This document shows, one piece after another, positions 19,401 through 26,986 of a stretch of DNA of 64,000 nt. The notes below the pieces were generated by a model. That model ran no database searches, was not told the origin of the DNA, and saw only the letters and a program-made list of their open reading frames with translations. The position numbers and the translations under genes were made by a program. Positions within the stretch are counted from its first letter, which is position 1; every line of letters starts with the position of its first letter. This stretch comes from Streptomyces toyocaensis (GTDB lineage Bacteria > Actinomycetota > Actinomycetes > Streptomycetales > Streptomycetaceae): assembly GCF_000725125.1 (NCBI RefSeq), contig NZ_JFCB01000017.1, positions 93,974 through 157,973 of the forward strand. The letters run 5' to 3'.

Positions 19401-20327
19401 GCGCGTACGGGTCTCGTTGGCGGACTCGGCGGAGGCGATGGCCTTGGCGGCGGCCTCCTTCGCCTCGGCGAGCACCTTCTCCGCCTCGGTGCGCGCCTCG
19501 CGCAGCGAGGTCTCCGCCTCCGCCATGCGCCGCTCCGCGGCCCTGGCGAGCTCCTGGGCCTCGCGGCGCGCCGCCTCCGACTCGGTTGCCGTGGACGTCC
19601 GCAGCTGCTCGGCGTGATCGGTGGCCTCCTGGGCCTGCGTGGACGCCGCGTTCAGCAGCCGCTCGGCGTCGGCGCGGGCCCGGCGCAGCAACTGCTCGGC
19701 CTCCGCCCGGGCCGACTCGGCCTCGGTCTGCAGCCGCTGGCGGGCCTCGGACGTCAGACGCTCCGCCTCGGCGCGGGCGGTGGCCAGGGCCTGCTCCCGC
19801 TCCGCGCGGGTCTCCTCCATGAGCCGGCGAGCCTGCTCCTCGGTGCGGGCCCGCAACTGCTCCGCCCACGCCACGTTCTCGTTGACGTGCGACTCGACGG
19901 TCTGCCTGCGCTCCGCCAGCTCCTGGTCGAGCTGCTGGCGCCGCGTCACCGCCTCCTGGTGCAGCTCGGCCTGGAGCCGGGCCGCCTGCTCCGCGTGCTC
20001 CTGGAGGATCCGCTGGGTCTGCGCCCGGGCCTGGCTCAGCTCCCGCTCGGCGTCCGCGCGGAGCTGGTCGGCCTGCATCTGCGCGTTGCGGAGCATCTGC
20101 TCGGCCTGATAGCCGATGTCACCGCCGTCGTACGCGGGCCGGGACATGATGGTGCGCCGCGCCTCGTGCAGCTTGGCGCGCAGCACCTCGACCTGGTAGC
20201 CGAGGTCCTCGGCGTGCTGGATCGCCTTTTCCCGCTCGGTCTTCAGCCGCTTCATCTCGGCTTCGAACCGAGAGAGGTGGTCGACGTCAGCCGCCGGCTC
20301 TCGCTCCTGGCTCTCGTAGCCCCGCAC
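16446..20327 (-). CDS. scy: Polarity coiled-coil protein Scy
   Basis: This 1293-residue protein is the scaffold of the tip-organising complex, which recruits DivIVA and FilP and sets hyphal branching. A short N-terminal region with a DivIVA-like helix (EDLGYQVEVLRAKLHEAR) is followed by a very long Ala/Glu/Arg coiled coil from about residue 65 to 1265, built on the 51-residue heptad/hendecad repeat described for this family. The tail is short and polar (TRTGGKSSDS). The GTG at 20327 was chosen from the conserved VRGYESQERE start; an in-frame ATG at 20378 is possible. FilP follows on the same strand. Confidence 0.92.
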   Translation of the reverse strand: MRGYESQEREPAADVDHLSRFEAEMKRLKTEREKAIQHAEDLGYQVEVLRAKLHEARRTIMSRPAYDGGDIGYQAEQMLRNAQMQADQLRADAERELSQARAQTQRILQEHAEQAARLQAELHQEAVTRRQQLDQELAERRQTVESHVNENVAWAEQLRARTEEQARRLMEETRAEREQALATARAEAERLTSEARQRLQTEAESARAEAEQLLRRARADAERLLNAASTQAQEATDHAEQLRTSTATESEAARREAQELARAAERRMAEAETSLREARTEAEKVLAEAKEAAAKAIASAESANETRTRTAKEQVARLVSEATKEAESTRADAEQLVADARAEAEKIVAEAAEKARTLTAEESATQLSKAARTAEDVLNKASEEAKRTTRAAAEEAERIRGEAEAEADRLRAEAHDIAEQLKGAAKDDTKEYRAKTVELQEEARRLRGEAEQLRADAVAEGEKIRAEARKEAVAQIEEAAKSAEELLAKAKADADELRSTAQTDSEKVRTEAIERATTLRRQAEETLERTRKEAERHRAEAVEQADALREDAERAARELREETERAVEARRTEAAGELSRLHAEAEERLAAAEQALSDAREEAARIRREAAEESERLRAEAAERIRTLQQQAEAEAERLRDEAAADASASRAEGESVAVRLRSEAAAEAERLTSEAQDSADRMRAEARAAAERIGTEASQTLAAAQEEAARRRREAEELLGAARQEADQERERARGQSEELLSSARTRVEEAQAEAVRLVEEADRRATETVSAAEQHAQQVRDSVAGLHEQAQEEIAGLRSAAEHAAERTRREAEEEADRVRTDAYAERERASEDAGRLRREAQEETEAARALAERTVSEAITEAERTRAEVSEHAQRVRTEASDTIAEAEQAAARTRADAREDANRIRSDAATQADTLITEARSEAERLTEDTLADTDRLRTETVAEAERVRSESVAKAEKLIADATGDAERLRAEAAEAVGAAQAHAERIRQDAERVRSGAESEAERLVSTAREEAERTLDEARKEANKRRSEAAEQVDTLITETTAEADKLLTEAQQQAQKTTADAESQADTMVGAARSEAERLVSEATVEGNSLVEKARTDADELLVGARRDATQIRERAQELRDRLTGEIEELHERARREAAETMKSTGDRCDALIKAAEEQLAKAEAKAKEIVSEANSEAGKVRIAAVKKAEGLLKEAEQKKATLVREAEELKAEAVREARRTVEEGKRELEVLVRRREDINAEISRVQDVLEALESFEAPAATKDNGVKAGAAAGATRTGGKSSDS

Positions 20328-20556
20328 TGCGCGGTCCCATCCGTCCCCTGGTCGCAAGTCTGGCCGGGCTCCGTCCATCCGCCGAACGGGGCCCCCGGGG
20401 AATGGTGTCAGATCAACGGCGGAGCATGGGCTGCTGCCCCGCGCTCGCCCCCCGAAACCCGGACCCCGGCGGTCCCGCCGCCCAAGACGACAGGACCCGG
20501 TCACCACGGATCGAGCGGCGACCAGGCCCAACCCTACCGGCCCTTATGTACGTGGG

Positions 20557-20997
20557 TCAGTGCTCGGAGGACTCAACTGGGGCCGAAGTGACCAGTTCTG
20601 TCAGTACGCCGTGGCAGTCCTTGGGGTGCAGGAAGGTGATCCGTGACCCCATGGAGCCGCGCCGGGGCTCTTCGTACAGAACGCGTACGCCCTTCTCCTT
20701 GATGCCGGCCGCCTCCGCGTCCACATCCGCCGTACCGAAAGCGATGTGGTGGACGCCCTCGCCGTTCTTCGCCAGCCACTTGGCGACGGTGGAGTCCTCC
20801 CGCGTCGGCTCGAGCAGCTGCAGGTAGGAGGCGCCGCCGTCCGAGGTCTCGTTGATCTTGAGCATGGCCTCGCGCACGCCCTGCTCCTCGTTGACCTCGG
20901 AGTGGAACACCTCGAAGCCGTAGGTGGCCCGGTAGAACTCCACGGTCTTGTCCAGGTCGAAACAGGCGATCCCGATGTGGTCGATTCGCGTCAGCAT
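20557..20997 (-). CDS. mce: Methylmalonyl-CoA epimerase
   Basis: This 146-residue vicinal-oxygen-chelate fold enzyme interconverts (R)- and (S)-methylmalonyl-CoA. The metal-binding residues are visible in LTRIDHIGIA (His7), LQLLEP, GVHHIAFG and the C-terminal HGVLTELV. The length is typical for the family. Together with the thiolase and MeaB genes on the other side of its promoter region and icmA at 31.9 kb, it forms a dispersed acyl-CoA rearrangement set. It is divergent from the thiolase gene, with about 150 bases between the two starts. Confidence 0.94.
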   Translation of the reverse strand: MLTRIDHIGIACFDLDKTVEFYRATYGFEVFHSEVNEEQGVREAMLKINETSDGGASYLQLLEPTREDSTVAKWLAKNGEGVHHIAFGTADVDAEAAGIKEKGVRVLYEEPRRGSMGSRITFLHPKDCHGVLTELVTSAPVESSEH

Positions 20998-21144
20998 GGA
21001 ATCAGTGCAGCGCTCCCGCGGTGGTTACGCAACGTGCGCGCGATCACACCGAATGGCCGGTGACGGGGTCCACCGCACGTCAGTACATTCGAAGTAAACC
21101 CTCGTTCACTCCTCGGCTGTGCAGCCGGAAGGGGACCGCAGCTC

Positions 21145-22368
21145 ATGACTTCTGCATCATCTGCATCATCCGCAACGAACGGCACGACGTCCGTCATCGT
21201 CGCGGGCGCCCGCACCCCGATGGGTCGGCTGCTCGGTTCGCTGAAGTCGTTCTCCGGGGCCGACCTCGGCGGCTTCGCGATCAAGGCCGCCCTCGACCGT
21301 GCGGGGATCGGCGGCGACCAGGTCCAGTACGTGATCATGGGGCAGGTGCTCCAGGCCGGGGCGGGGCAGATCCCGGCGCGCCAGGCCGCCGTGAAGGCCG
21401 GCATCCCGATGAACGTCCCGGCGCTCACCATCAACAAGGTGTGCCTCTCCGGGCTCGACGCCATCGCGCTCGCGGACCAGCTCATCCGGGCCGGCGAGTT
21501 CGACGTGATCGTCGCCGGCGGCCAGGAGTCCATGACGAACGCTCCGCACCTGCTGCCGAAGTCCCGCGAGGGCTTCAAGTACGGCGCGGTGCAGATGCTC
21601 GACGCCATGGCGCACGACGGCCTGACCGACTCCTTCGAGAACATCGCCATGGGCGAGTCCACCGAGAAGCACAACACCCGCCTCGGCATCGCCCGCCCGG
21701 AGCAGGACGAGATCGCGGCCCTGTCCCACCAGCGCGCCGCCGCGGCCCAGAAGAACGGCATCTACGAGGCCGAGATCACCCCGGTCGAGATCCCGCAGCG
21801 CAAGGGCGACCCGGTCCTGTTCAGCAAGGACGAGGGCATCCGGGGCGACACCACCGCCGAGTCCCTCGGCAAGCTGCGCCCGGCGTTCGCCAAGGACGGC
21901 ACGATCACCGCCGGCTCCTCGTCGCAGATCTCGGACGGTGCGGCGGCCGTGGTCGTGATGAGCAAGGCCAAGGCGCAGGAGCTGGGCCTGGAGTGGATCG
22001 CCGAGATCGGCGCCCACGGCAACGTGGCCGGCCCCGACAACTCCCTCCAGTCGCAGCCGTCCAACGCGATCCGGCACGCGCTGAAGAAGGAGGGCCTGGA
22101 GGTCTCCGACCTCGACCTCATCGAGATCAACGAGGCCTTCGCCGCGGTCGCCGTCCAGTCAATGAAGGATCTGGGCGTTTCCACCGAAAAGGTGAACGTC
22201 AACGGCGGCGCCATTGCCCTCGGTCACCCGATCGGGATGTCCGGCGCCCGGCTCGTGCTCCACCTGGCGCTCGAGCTGAAGCGGCGCGGCGGCGGTGTCG
22301 GCGCGGCGGCGCTGTGCGGCGGCGGTGGCCAGGGTGACGCGCTGATCGTGCGGGTACCCAAGGCCTGA
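21145..22368 (+). CDS. Acetyl-CoA C-acetyltransferase (thiolase)
   Basis: This 407-residue biosynthetic-type thiolase joins two acetyl-CoA molecules to acetoacetyl-CoA or runs in reverse. The acylated nucleophile is Cys100 in NKVCLSG, and the other catalytic motifs NEAFA, GGAIALGHPIGMSG and CGGGGQG are intact. The first 15 residues are a Ser/Ala/Thr-rich extension. The ATG at 21145 follows GGAAGGGGA. The meaB gene starts about 50 bases after its stop, so the two are likely co-transcribed. Together with the dehydrogenase at 4.0 kb it fits the entry of the ethylmalonyl-CoA pathway. Confidence 0.95.
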   Translation: MTSASSASSATNGTTSVIVAGARTPMGRLLGSLKSFSGADLGGFAIKAALDRAGIGGDQVQYVIMGQVLQAGAGQIPARQAAVKAGIPMNVPALTINKVCLSGLDAIALADQLIRAGEFDVIVAGGQESMTNAPHLLPKSREGFKYGAVQMLDAMAHDGLTDSFENIAMGESTEKHNTRLGIARPEQDEIAALSHQRAAAAQKNGIYEAEITPVEIPQRKGDPVLFSKDEGIRGDTTAESLGKLRPAFAKDGTITAGSSSQISDGAAAVVVMSKAKAQELGLEWIAEIGAHGNVAGPDNSLQSQPSNAIRHALKKEGLEVSDLDLIEINEAFAAVAVQSMKDLGVSTEKVNVNGGAIALGHPIGMSGARLVLHLALELKRRGGGVGAAALCGGGGQGDALIVRVPKA

Positions 22369-22420
22369 GCCCGGATCTGTCCGCACCTTTGCAAGATCTT
22401 CTCTCGTGAACGGAGCTGTG

Positions 22421-23377
22421 ATGCAGGACGTCTCCTCGCTGGTCGCCCAGGCCAGGGAAGGCAGGCCACGGGCCGTGGCCCGGCTGATCTCCCTGGTGGA
22501 GGGGGCGTCCCCGCAGCTCAGGGAGGTCATGGCGGCCTTGGCGCCGCTGACCGGGAACGCGTACGTGGTCGGCCTGACCGGCTCCCCGGGCGTCGGCAAG
22601 TCCACCTCGACCTCGGCTCTGGTGACCGCGTACCGCAAACAGGGCAAGCGGGTCGGCGTCCTGGCCGTCGACCCGTCCTCCCCCTTTTCCGGCGGCGCCC
22701 TGCTCGGTGACCGCGTCCGGATGTCGGAGCACGCCTCCGACCCGGGCGTCTACATCCGCTCCATGGCCACGCGCGGCCACCTGGGCGGCCTCGCCTGGGC
22801 CGCGCCGCAGGCCATCCGCGTCCTGGACGCGGCCGGCTGCGACGTGATCCTGGTGGAGACGGTGGGCGTCGGCCAGTCGGAGGTGGAGATCGCCTCCCAG
22901 GCCGACACCTCCGTGGTGCTGCTGGCCCCCGGCATGGGCGACGGCATCCAGGCCGCCAAGGCCGGGATCCTGGAGATCGGCGACGTCTACGTCGTCAACA
23001 AGGCCGACCGCGACGGCGCCGACGCCACCGCCCGCGAGCTGAACCACATGCTCGGCCTCGGTGAATCCCGCGCCCCGGGCGACTGGCGTCCCCCGATCGT
23101 CAAGACGGTCGCCGCCCGCGCGGAGGGCGTCGACGAGGTCGTCGAGGCGCTGGAGAAGCACCGCGCCTGGATGGAGGAGCACGGGGTCCTGACGGAACGC
23201 CGCCTGGCCCGCGCCTCCCGGGAGGTCGAGACCATCGCGGTCACGGCCCTGAGGGAACGCATCGGCGACCTCCACGGCGACCGCCGCCTCGGGGCGCTGG
23301 CGGAACGCATCATCGCGGGCGACCTGGACCCGTACCGCGCGGCGGACGAACTGGTGGAGGGCCTGACCCAGGGCTGA
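22421..23377 (+). CDS. meaB: MeaB/ArgK-type G-protein chaperone of B12 mutases
   Basis: This 318-residue GTPase loads and protects adenosylcobalamin-dependent acyl-CoA mutases. Walker A is GSPGVGKST (about residue 50), the metal and switch motifs are AVDPSSPFSGGALLGDR and ETVGVGQSE, and the guanine-specificity motif is NKAD. The ATG at 22421 is preferred because GGAG sits five bases upstream; a GTG at 22406 would add five residues. It lies downstream of the thiolase gene and would serve the methylmalonyl-CoA mutase or the IcmA mutase in this window. Confidence 0.94.
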   Translation: MQDVSSLVAQAREGRPRAVARLISLVEGASPQLREVMAALAPLTGNAYVVGLTGSPGVGKSTSTSALVTAYRKQGKRVGVLAVDPSSPFSGGALLGDRVRMSEHASDPGVYIRSMATRGHLGGLAWAAPQAIRVLDAAGCDVILVETVGVGQSEVEIASQADTSVVLLAPGMGDGIQAAKAGILEIGDVYVVNKADRDGADATARELNHMLGLGESRAPGDWRPPIVKTVAARAEGVDEVVEALEKHRAWMEEHGVLTERRLARASREVETIAVTALRERIGDLHGDRRLGALAERIIAGDLDPYRAADELVEGLTQG

Positions 23378-23384
23378 CCCTTCG

Positions 23385-23455
23385 CAGCCCGTCCGGCGCT
23401 TGAGGACGAGGCCCGTTCAGGGCCGAAAGGGGGTCTGGGGGCGCAGCCCCAGGGA
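23385..23455. repeat. Dispersed Streptomyces intergenic repeat element
   Basis: The segment begins CAGCCCGTCCGGCG-CTTGAGGACGAGG and continues to a GGGGTCTGGGGGCG-type hairpin (CTGGGG with CCCCAG at 23435-23452). This pairing of motifs is familiar from many intergenic spots in Streptomyces genomes. It lies between convergent meaB and PepSY genes and may act as their terminator. Confidence 0.5.
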
Positions 23456-23512
23456 CGGGACGGGACGGGGACGGGGCGGCGGGGGCGAAAACTCCCTCGC
23501 CCGCACCCACGT

Positions 23513-24112
23513 TCAGTCGTCGTCCCGGTCAGCGGTGACCTTGCCGCTGCCCGGGTCGACCCGCCACTCCCGCTCGCCCCCGCCGGAGGCACGAGTCTCG
23601 GCCTCCCACCCCTTGTCACCGTCGTCCTCGAGGTCCACCGAGACCACCGTCCCCTTGGCGGCCGCCGCCTTCGCGGCCTCCTGAGCCGTCACCGACGTCC
23701 CCTTCAGCGCGTCCCGGACCTCACCGGTGTCGTCCTCGTCGTCCTCCGAGGCGCCCAGCACCGTGCCGCTGCCCGGGTCCACCCGCACGCTGTGCCGGCC
23801 GTCCCCGCGGCCGAGGACCTCGACCTCCCAGTCCCCGTCGTCGTCCAGCTCGGCGGACACCGCCGTACCCGGCGTGTGCTTCAGCGCGGCGGCGACGGCG
23901 TCGGCGGCGGTCACATCACCCGACGGACGACGGTCGTCCCGGCCGTCGCCACGGTCGTCGTCCCGCCCGTCGTCGTCCCCCGCCCGCTTCTCGGTCCGCT
24001 CCACCGACGCCGGCGCGCCGTCGCCGTCCCCCGAGACCGCGATGGCCGTCGCCGTGCCCCCACCGACCAGAGCCGCGGCCGTGACGACGGCGATCACGAT
24101 GTTGCGCTTCAT
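23513..24112 (-). CDS. Exported PepSY-domain protein
   Basis: This 199-residue protein has a signal or anchor helix (MKRNIVIAVVTAAALVGGG), a very acidic Asp/Arg-rich linker at about residues 50-75, and two PepSY-type repeats (DWEVEVLGRGD..HSVRVDPGSGTVLG and GWEAETRASGG..EWRVDPGSGKV). PepSY domains often sit outside the membrane and modulate sensors or proteases. The ATG follows a strong GGGAGGAA. It is divergent from a two-component system whose sensor also has an acidic extracellular loop, so it probably belongs to that regulon. Confidence 0.9.
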   Translation of the reverse strand: MKRNIVIAVVTAAALVGGGTATAIAVSGDGDGAPASVERTEKRAGDDDGRDDDRGDGRDDRRPSGDVTAADAVAAALKHTPGTAVSAELDDDGDWEVEVLGRGDGRHSVRVDPGSGTVLGASEDDEDDTGEVRDALKGTSVTAQEAAKAAAAKGTVVSVDLEDDGDKGWEAETRASGGGEREWRVDPGSGKVTADRDDD

Positions 24113-24172
24113 GTGAGTTCCTCCCGAGTCGCTGTGTTCCGCGCTGTGCGGCACCAATCTCGCCGACCGACG

Positions 24173-24213
24173 CTGAGAGGAAGCTGAAACCGCCTGAAGC
24201 GATCTTCAGCTTC
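24173..24213. promoter_or_regulatory. Candidate response-regulator operator
   Basis: CTGA repeats occur at 24173, 24184 and 24194, a helical-turn spacing of 11 and 10 bases, and a perfect inverted repeat GAAGCTGAA/TTCAGCTTC spans 24180-24213. The site sits between the divergent PepSY gene and an OmpR-type regulator gene, as expected for autoregulation. Confidence 0.55.
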
Positions 24214-24232
24214 GCTTCGCGACCCTTGACCC

Positions 24233-24949
24233 ATGCGCCCGCCCGTCGCCCACCACCACCCTGCCGGAGGCGCTCCGCGCCGCCCCTTCCGATTCTTGAT
24301 CGTCGAGGACGAGAAACGCCTCGCCGTCTCCCTCGCCAGGGGCCTCGCCGCCGAGGGTTACGCCGTGGACGTCGTCCACGACGGCCGGGAGGGCCTGCAC
24401 CGGGCCACGGAGGGCGCGTACGACCTGCTGATCCTCGACATCATGCTGCCCGGCCTCAACGGCTACCGGATCTGCGCCGCCCTGCGCGCCGCCGGACACG
24501 ACGTGCCGATCCTGATGCTCACCGCCAAGGACGGCGAGTACGACGAGGCCGAGGGCCTGGACACCGGCGCCGACGACTACCTCACCAAGCCGTTCTCGTA
24601 CGTCGTCCTCGTCGCCCGGATCAAGGCGCTGCTGCGCCGCCGGGCCACCGGCGCCTCCCCGGTCCATGTGCATGGCGACCTCAAGGTCGACACCGCCGCC
24701 CGCCGGGTCCACCTCGGGGAGGAGGAGGTGACCCTCACGGCCAAGGAGTTCTCGGTCCTGGAGCAGCTCGTGCTGCGGGCGGGCGAGGTGGTGTCCAAGG
24801 CCGACATCCTGGAGCACGTCTGGGACTTCGCCTACGAGGGCGACCCCAACATCGTCGAGGTCTACGTCAGCGCCCTGCGCCGCAAGCTGCGCGCCGGACT
24901 CATCCGCACCGTGCGGGGTGCCGGCTACCGCCTGGAGACGGCGTCGTGA
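24233..24949 (+). CDS. OmpR-family response regulator
   Basis: This 238-residue regulator has a receiver domain with the acidic pair in IVEDEKR, phospho-acceptor Asp in LLILDIMLPG, Thr in MLTAKD and Lys in LTKPFSY. A winged-helix DNA-binding domain follows (EVTLTAKEFSVLEQLVLRAG and ALRRKLRAG). The first 18 residues (MRPPVAHHHPAGG) are unusual for the family; a TTG near 24296 (start of LIVEDE) is an alternative. Its stop overlaps the kinase GTG (GTGA). It is divergent from the PepSY gene. Confidence 0.92.
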   Translation: MRPPVAHHHPAGGAPRRPFRFLIVEDEKRLAVSLARGLAAEGYAVDVVHDGREGLHRATEGAYDLLILDIMLPGLNGYRICAALRAAGHDVPILMLTAKDGEYDEAEGLDTGADDYLTKPFSYVVLVARIKALLRRRATGASPVHVHGDLKVDTAARRVHLGEEEVTLTAKEFSVLEQLVLRAGEVVSKADILEHVWDFAYEGDPNIVEVYVSALRRKLRAGLIRTVRGAGYRLETAS

Positions 24950-26406
24950 GCCGGCTGTTCGGTTCGGTCCGTGCCCGGGCGACGCTCGGGGCCACCCTCG
25001 TCGTCGCGGTGGCCCTGGTCGCGGCCGGCACCGCGGTCCTGCTGTCCCTGCGCTCCAACCTGATCGGGGAGGCGGGCACCCAGGCGGAGCGCTCAGCGCG
25101 GGCGGTCGCCTCCGAACTCGCCGCCCGGACGCCGTACGACAGGCTCTCCGGGCTGGACGGCGACGACCGCCCGGTGCAGATCGTGGACGAGGACGGCACG
25201 CTGGTCGCGGTCTCCGAGGACCTGGAACGGATCACCGGCACGGCGACCGGCGAGGTGAAGCCACGGCCGTCGGCACCCGCCGGCGACGGCGATGACGGCG
25301 CGGACGACTCCCGCGGTGACGACTCGGCCGACTCGGGTGATTCCGACGACTCCGACGACGCGTCCCTCTCGCCCGGAGAGATCGGCGACGAGACCACCTT
25401 CAGCAACGGCTCCGCGACGATCGACGGCGACACCGAGGACTACCGCTTCGCCGCCGTGGACGTGGAGACCGCGGACCGGGGCCGCCTCACCGTCCACGCG
25501 GGCGCCCCGCTCGCCGCCGAGCACAGCGCGGTGAGCACCACCCTGACCGGGATGCTCATCGGCCTGCCGCTGCTGCTCGGCGTCGTCGCCGGCGTGACCT
25601 GGCTGGTCACCGGGCGTGCCCTGCGTCCGGTGGAGGGCATCCGGCGGGAGATGGCCGCGATCACCGCCTCCGAGGACCTGGCCCGCCGCGTGCCCGAACC
25701 GGCGACGCACGACGAGATCGCCCGCCTCGCCCGTACCACCAACGCCACGCTCGCCGCGCTGGAGACGTCCGTGGAGCGGCAGCGGCGGTTCGTGGCGGAC
25801 GCCTCGCACGAACTGCGCAGCCCCATCGCCTCGCTGCGCACCCAGCTGGAGGTGGCCGCGGCCCATCCCGGGCTGCTCGACCTGGACGGTGCCGTCGAGG
25901 ACACCGTGCGGCTCCAGCACCTCGCCGCCGATCTGCTGCTGCTCGCCCGGCTGGACGCGGGGGAGCGGCCCGCCGACGCCCGGGTGGACCTCGCCGCGCT
26001 GGCCCGCGAGGAGGCGGCGGAGCGTCCCGGTGTGACGGTGGACGCGGAACCGGCGGAGGTGACCGGGTCGCGCGGTCAGCTCGGGCGCGTGCTCGCCAAC
26101 CTGCTGGACAACGCGGGGCGGCACGCCCGCGAGCGGGTCACCGTGACCGTGCGGCGGGAGGGTGCATGGGCGGTGCTCGGGGTGGCCGACGACGGGGAGG
26201 GGGTGGCCGAGGCCGACCGGGAGCGGATCTTCGAGCGGTTCGTGCGGCTGGACGCCGCCCGCAGCCGCGACGACGGTGGTGCCGGGCTGGGACTGGCGAT
26301 CGCCAGGGACGTCGCCGTACGGCACGGCGGGACGCTCACGACGGGTGCGGCTCCGGCCGGCGGAGCCCTGTTCGAACTCCGCCTGCCGCTCGCCCGCTCG
26401 GGCTGA
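24946..26406 (+). CDS. Sensor histidine kinase with acidic sensor loop
   Basis: This 486-residue kinase has transmembrane helices near residues 14-34 and 198-220, with an extracytoplasmic domain between them. A HAMP segment (GRALRPVEGIRREMAAI), a His-box ASHELRSPIASLR and an ATPase domain with NLLDNAGRHA and GAGLGLAIARD follow. The sensor domain contains a striking 30-residue Asp/Ser-rich run at about residues 110-145, which could bind cations. It is coupled to the response regulator by a GTGA overlap. It belongs with the divergent PepSY protein, whose linker is equally acidic. Confidence 0.92.
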   Translation: MSRLFGSVRARATLGATLVVAVALVAAGTAVLLSLRSNLIGEAGTQAERSARAVASELAARTPYDRLSGLDGDDRPVQIVDEDGTLVAVSEDLERITGTATGEVKPRPSAPAGDGDDGADDSRGDDSADSGDSDDSDDASLSPGEIGDETTFSNGSATIDGDTEDYRFAAVDVETADRGRLTVHAGAPLAAEHSAVSTTLTGMLIGLPLLLGVVAGVTWLVTGRALRPVEGIRREMAAITASEDLARRVPEPATHDEIARLARTTNATLAALETSVERQRRFVADASHELRSPIASLRTQLEVAAAHPGLLDLDGAVEDTVRLQHLAADLLLLARLDAGERPADARVDLAALAREEAAERPGVTVDAEPAEVTGSRGQLGRVLANLLDNAGRHARERVTVTVRREGAWAVLGVADDGEGVAEADRERIFERFVRLDAARSRDDGGAGLGLAIARDVAVRHGGTLTTGAAPAGGALFELRLPLARSG

Positions 26407-26412
26407 GGGCCG

Positions 26413-26889
26413 TCAGGGACGTCCCCGCTGCCCCCGCAGGTGCTCGGCGATGGGTTTGAGGGCCTTGTCGAGCTCGGTGAGCGCCTCGGGGGAGAGCAGG
26501 TCGATGAAGTGCCGGCGCACGGACGCCACGTGATGCGGCGCGACCTTCAGCATGGTCTCCATGCCGTGCTCGGTGAGTACCGCGTACAGCCCGCGGCGGT
26601 CGGACTCGCAGTGCTCCCGCCGGACCAGGTCCGCGTTCTCCATGCGGGTGATCTGGTGCGAGAGGCGGCTCTTGGACTGCATGGTGGCGGAGGCGAGGTC
26701 GCTCATCCGCATCCGCCGGTCGTCCGACTCGGACAGGTTCACCAGGATCTCGTAGTCGTTCATTGTCAGGCCGAACGGCTGCAGATCCTTCTCGAGCTGG
26801 TAGGTCAACAGCTTGTTGACCTCCAGGTGGGTGCGCCAGGCGCACTGCTCCGCATTGGTCAGCCAGCGGGTGGCCGTCTCGGTCTCCAT
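26413..26889 (-). CDS. MarR family transcriptional regulator
   Basis: This 158-residue regulator has the winged helix of MarR proteins: MRMSDLASATMQSKSRLSHQI for recognition and the wing CESDRRGLYAVLTEHG. An N-terminal dimerisation helix carries AEQCAWRTHLEVNKLL. Upstream, AGTT/AACT half-sites at 26910-26925 form a weak dyad that could be an operator. It lies downstream of the AIM24 operon on the same strand but with its own spacer, and it converges tightly with the sensor kinase gene (stops six bases apart). Confidence 0.88.
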   Translation of the reverse strand: METETATRWLTNAEQCAWRTHLEVNKLLTYQLEKDLQPFGLTMNDYEILVNLSESDDRRMRMSDLASATMQSKSRLSHQITRMENADLVRREHCESDRRGLYAVLTEHGMETMLKVAPHHVASVRRHFIDLLSPEALTELDKALKPIAEHLRGQRGRP

Positions 26890-26937
26890 GAATGAAGTCT
26901 ACCTAAGGAAGTTGAAAGGCGAACTATTGAGGCTTCC

Positions 26938-26971
26938 GTGTGACATCACGCGCAGGCGTTCGATGTCACAC
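26938..26971 (-). terminator. Inverted repeat downstream of the AIM24 operon
   Basis: Two perfect 10-base arms (GTGTGACATC and GATGTCACAC) flank a 14-base spacer, 16 bases after the last AIM24 stop and 49 bases before the MarR gene. It is either a terminator or, given the length of the spacer, an operator for the MarR gene. Confidence 0.45.
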
Positions 26972-26986
26972 CCTGCACACTACCGC

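Noticed and set aside
16446..20327. Apparent tandem DNA repeats
   Set aside because: The periodicity comes from the coiled-coil protein repeat of Scy, not from an independent DNA repeat or CRISPR array.
16911..20591. 1226-residue open frame opposite scy
   Set aside because: It is a shadow of the strongly biased Ala/Glu/Arg codons of scy; the product is low-complexity Leu/Arg/Gly with no domain or ribosome binding site.
26910..26925. AGTT/AACT dyad upstream of the MarR gene as an operator
   Set aside because: Four-base half-sites are too short to stand as a separate feature; mentioned only in the gene entry.
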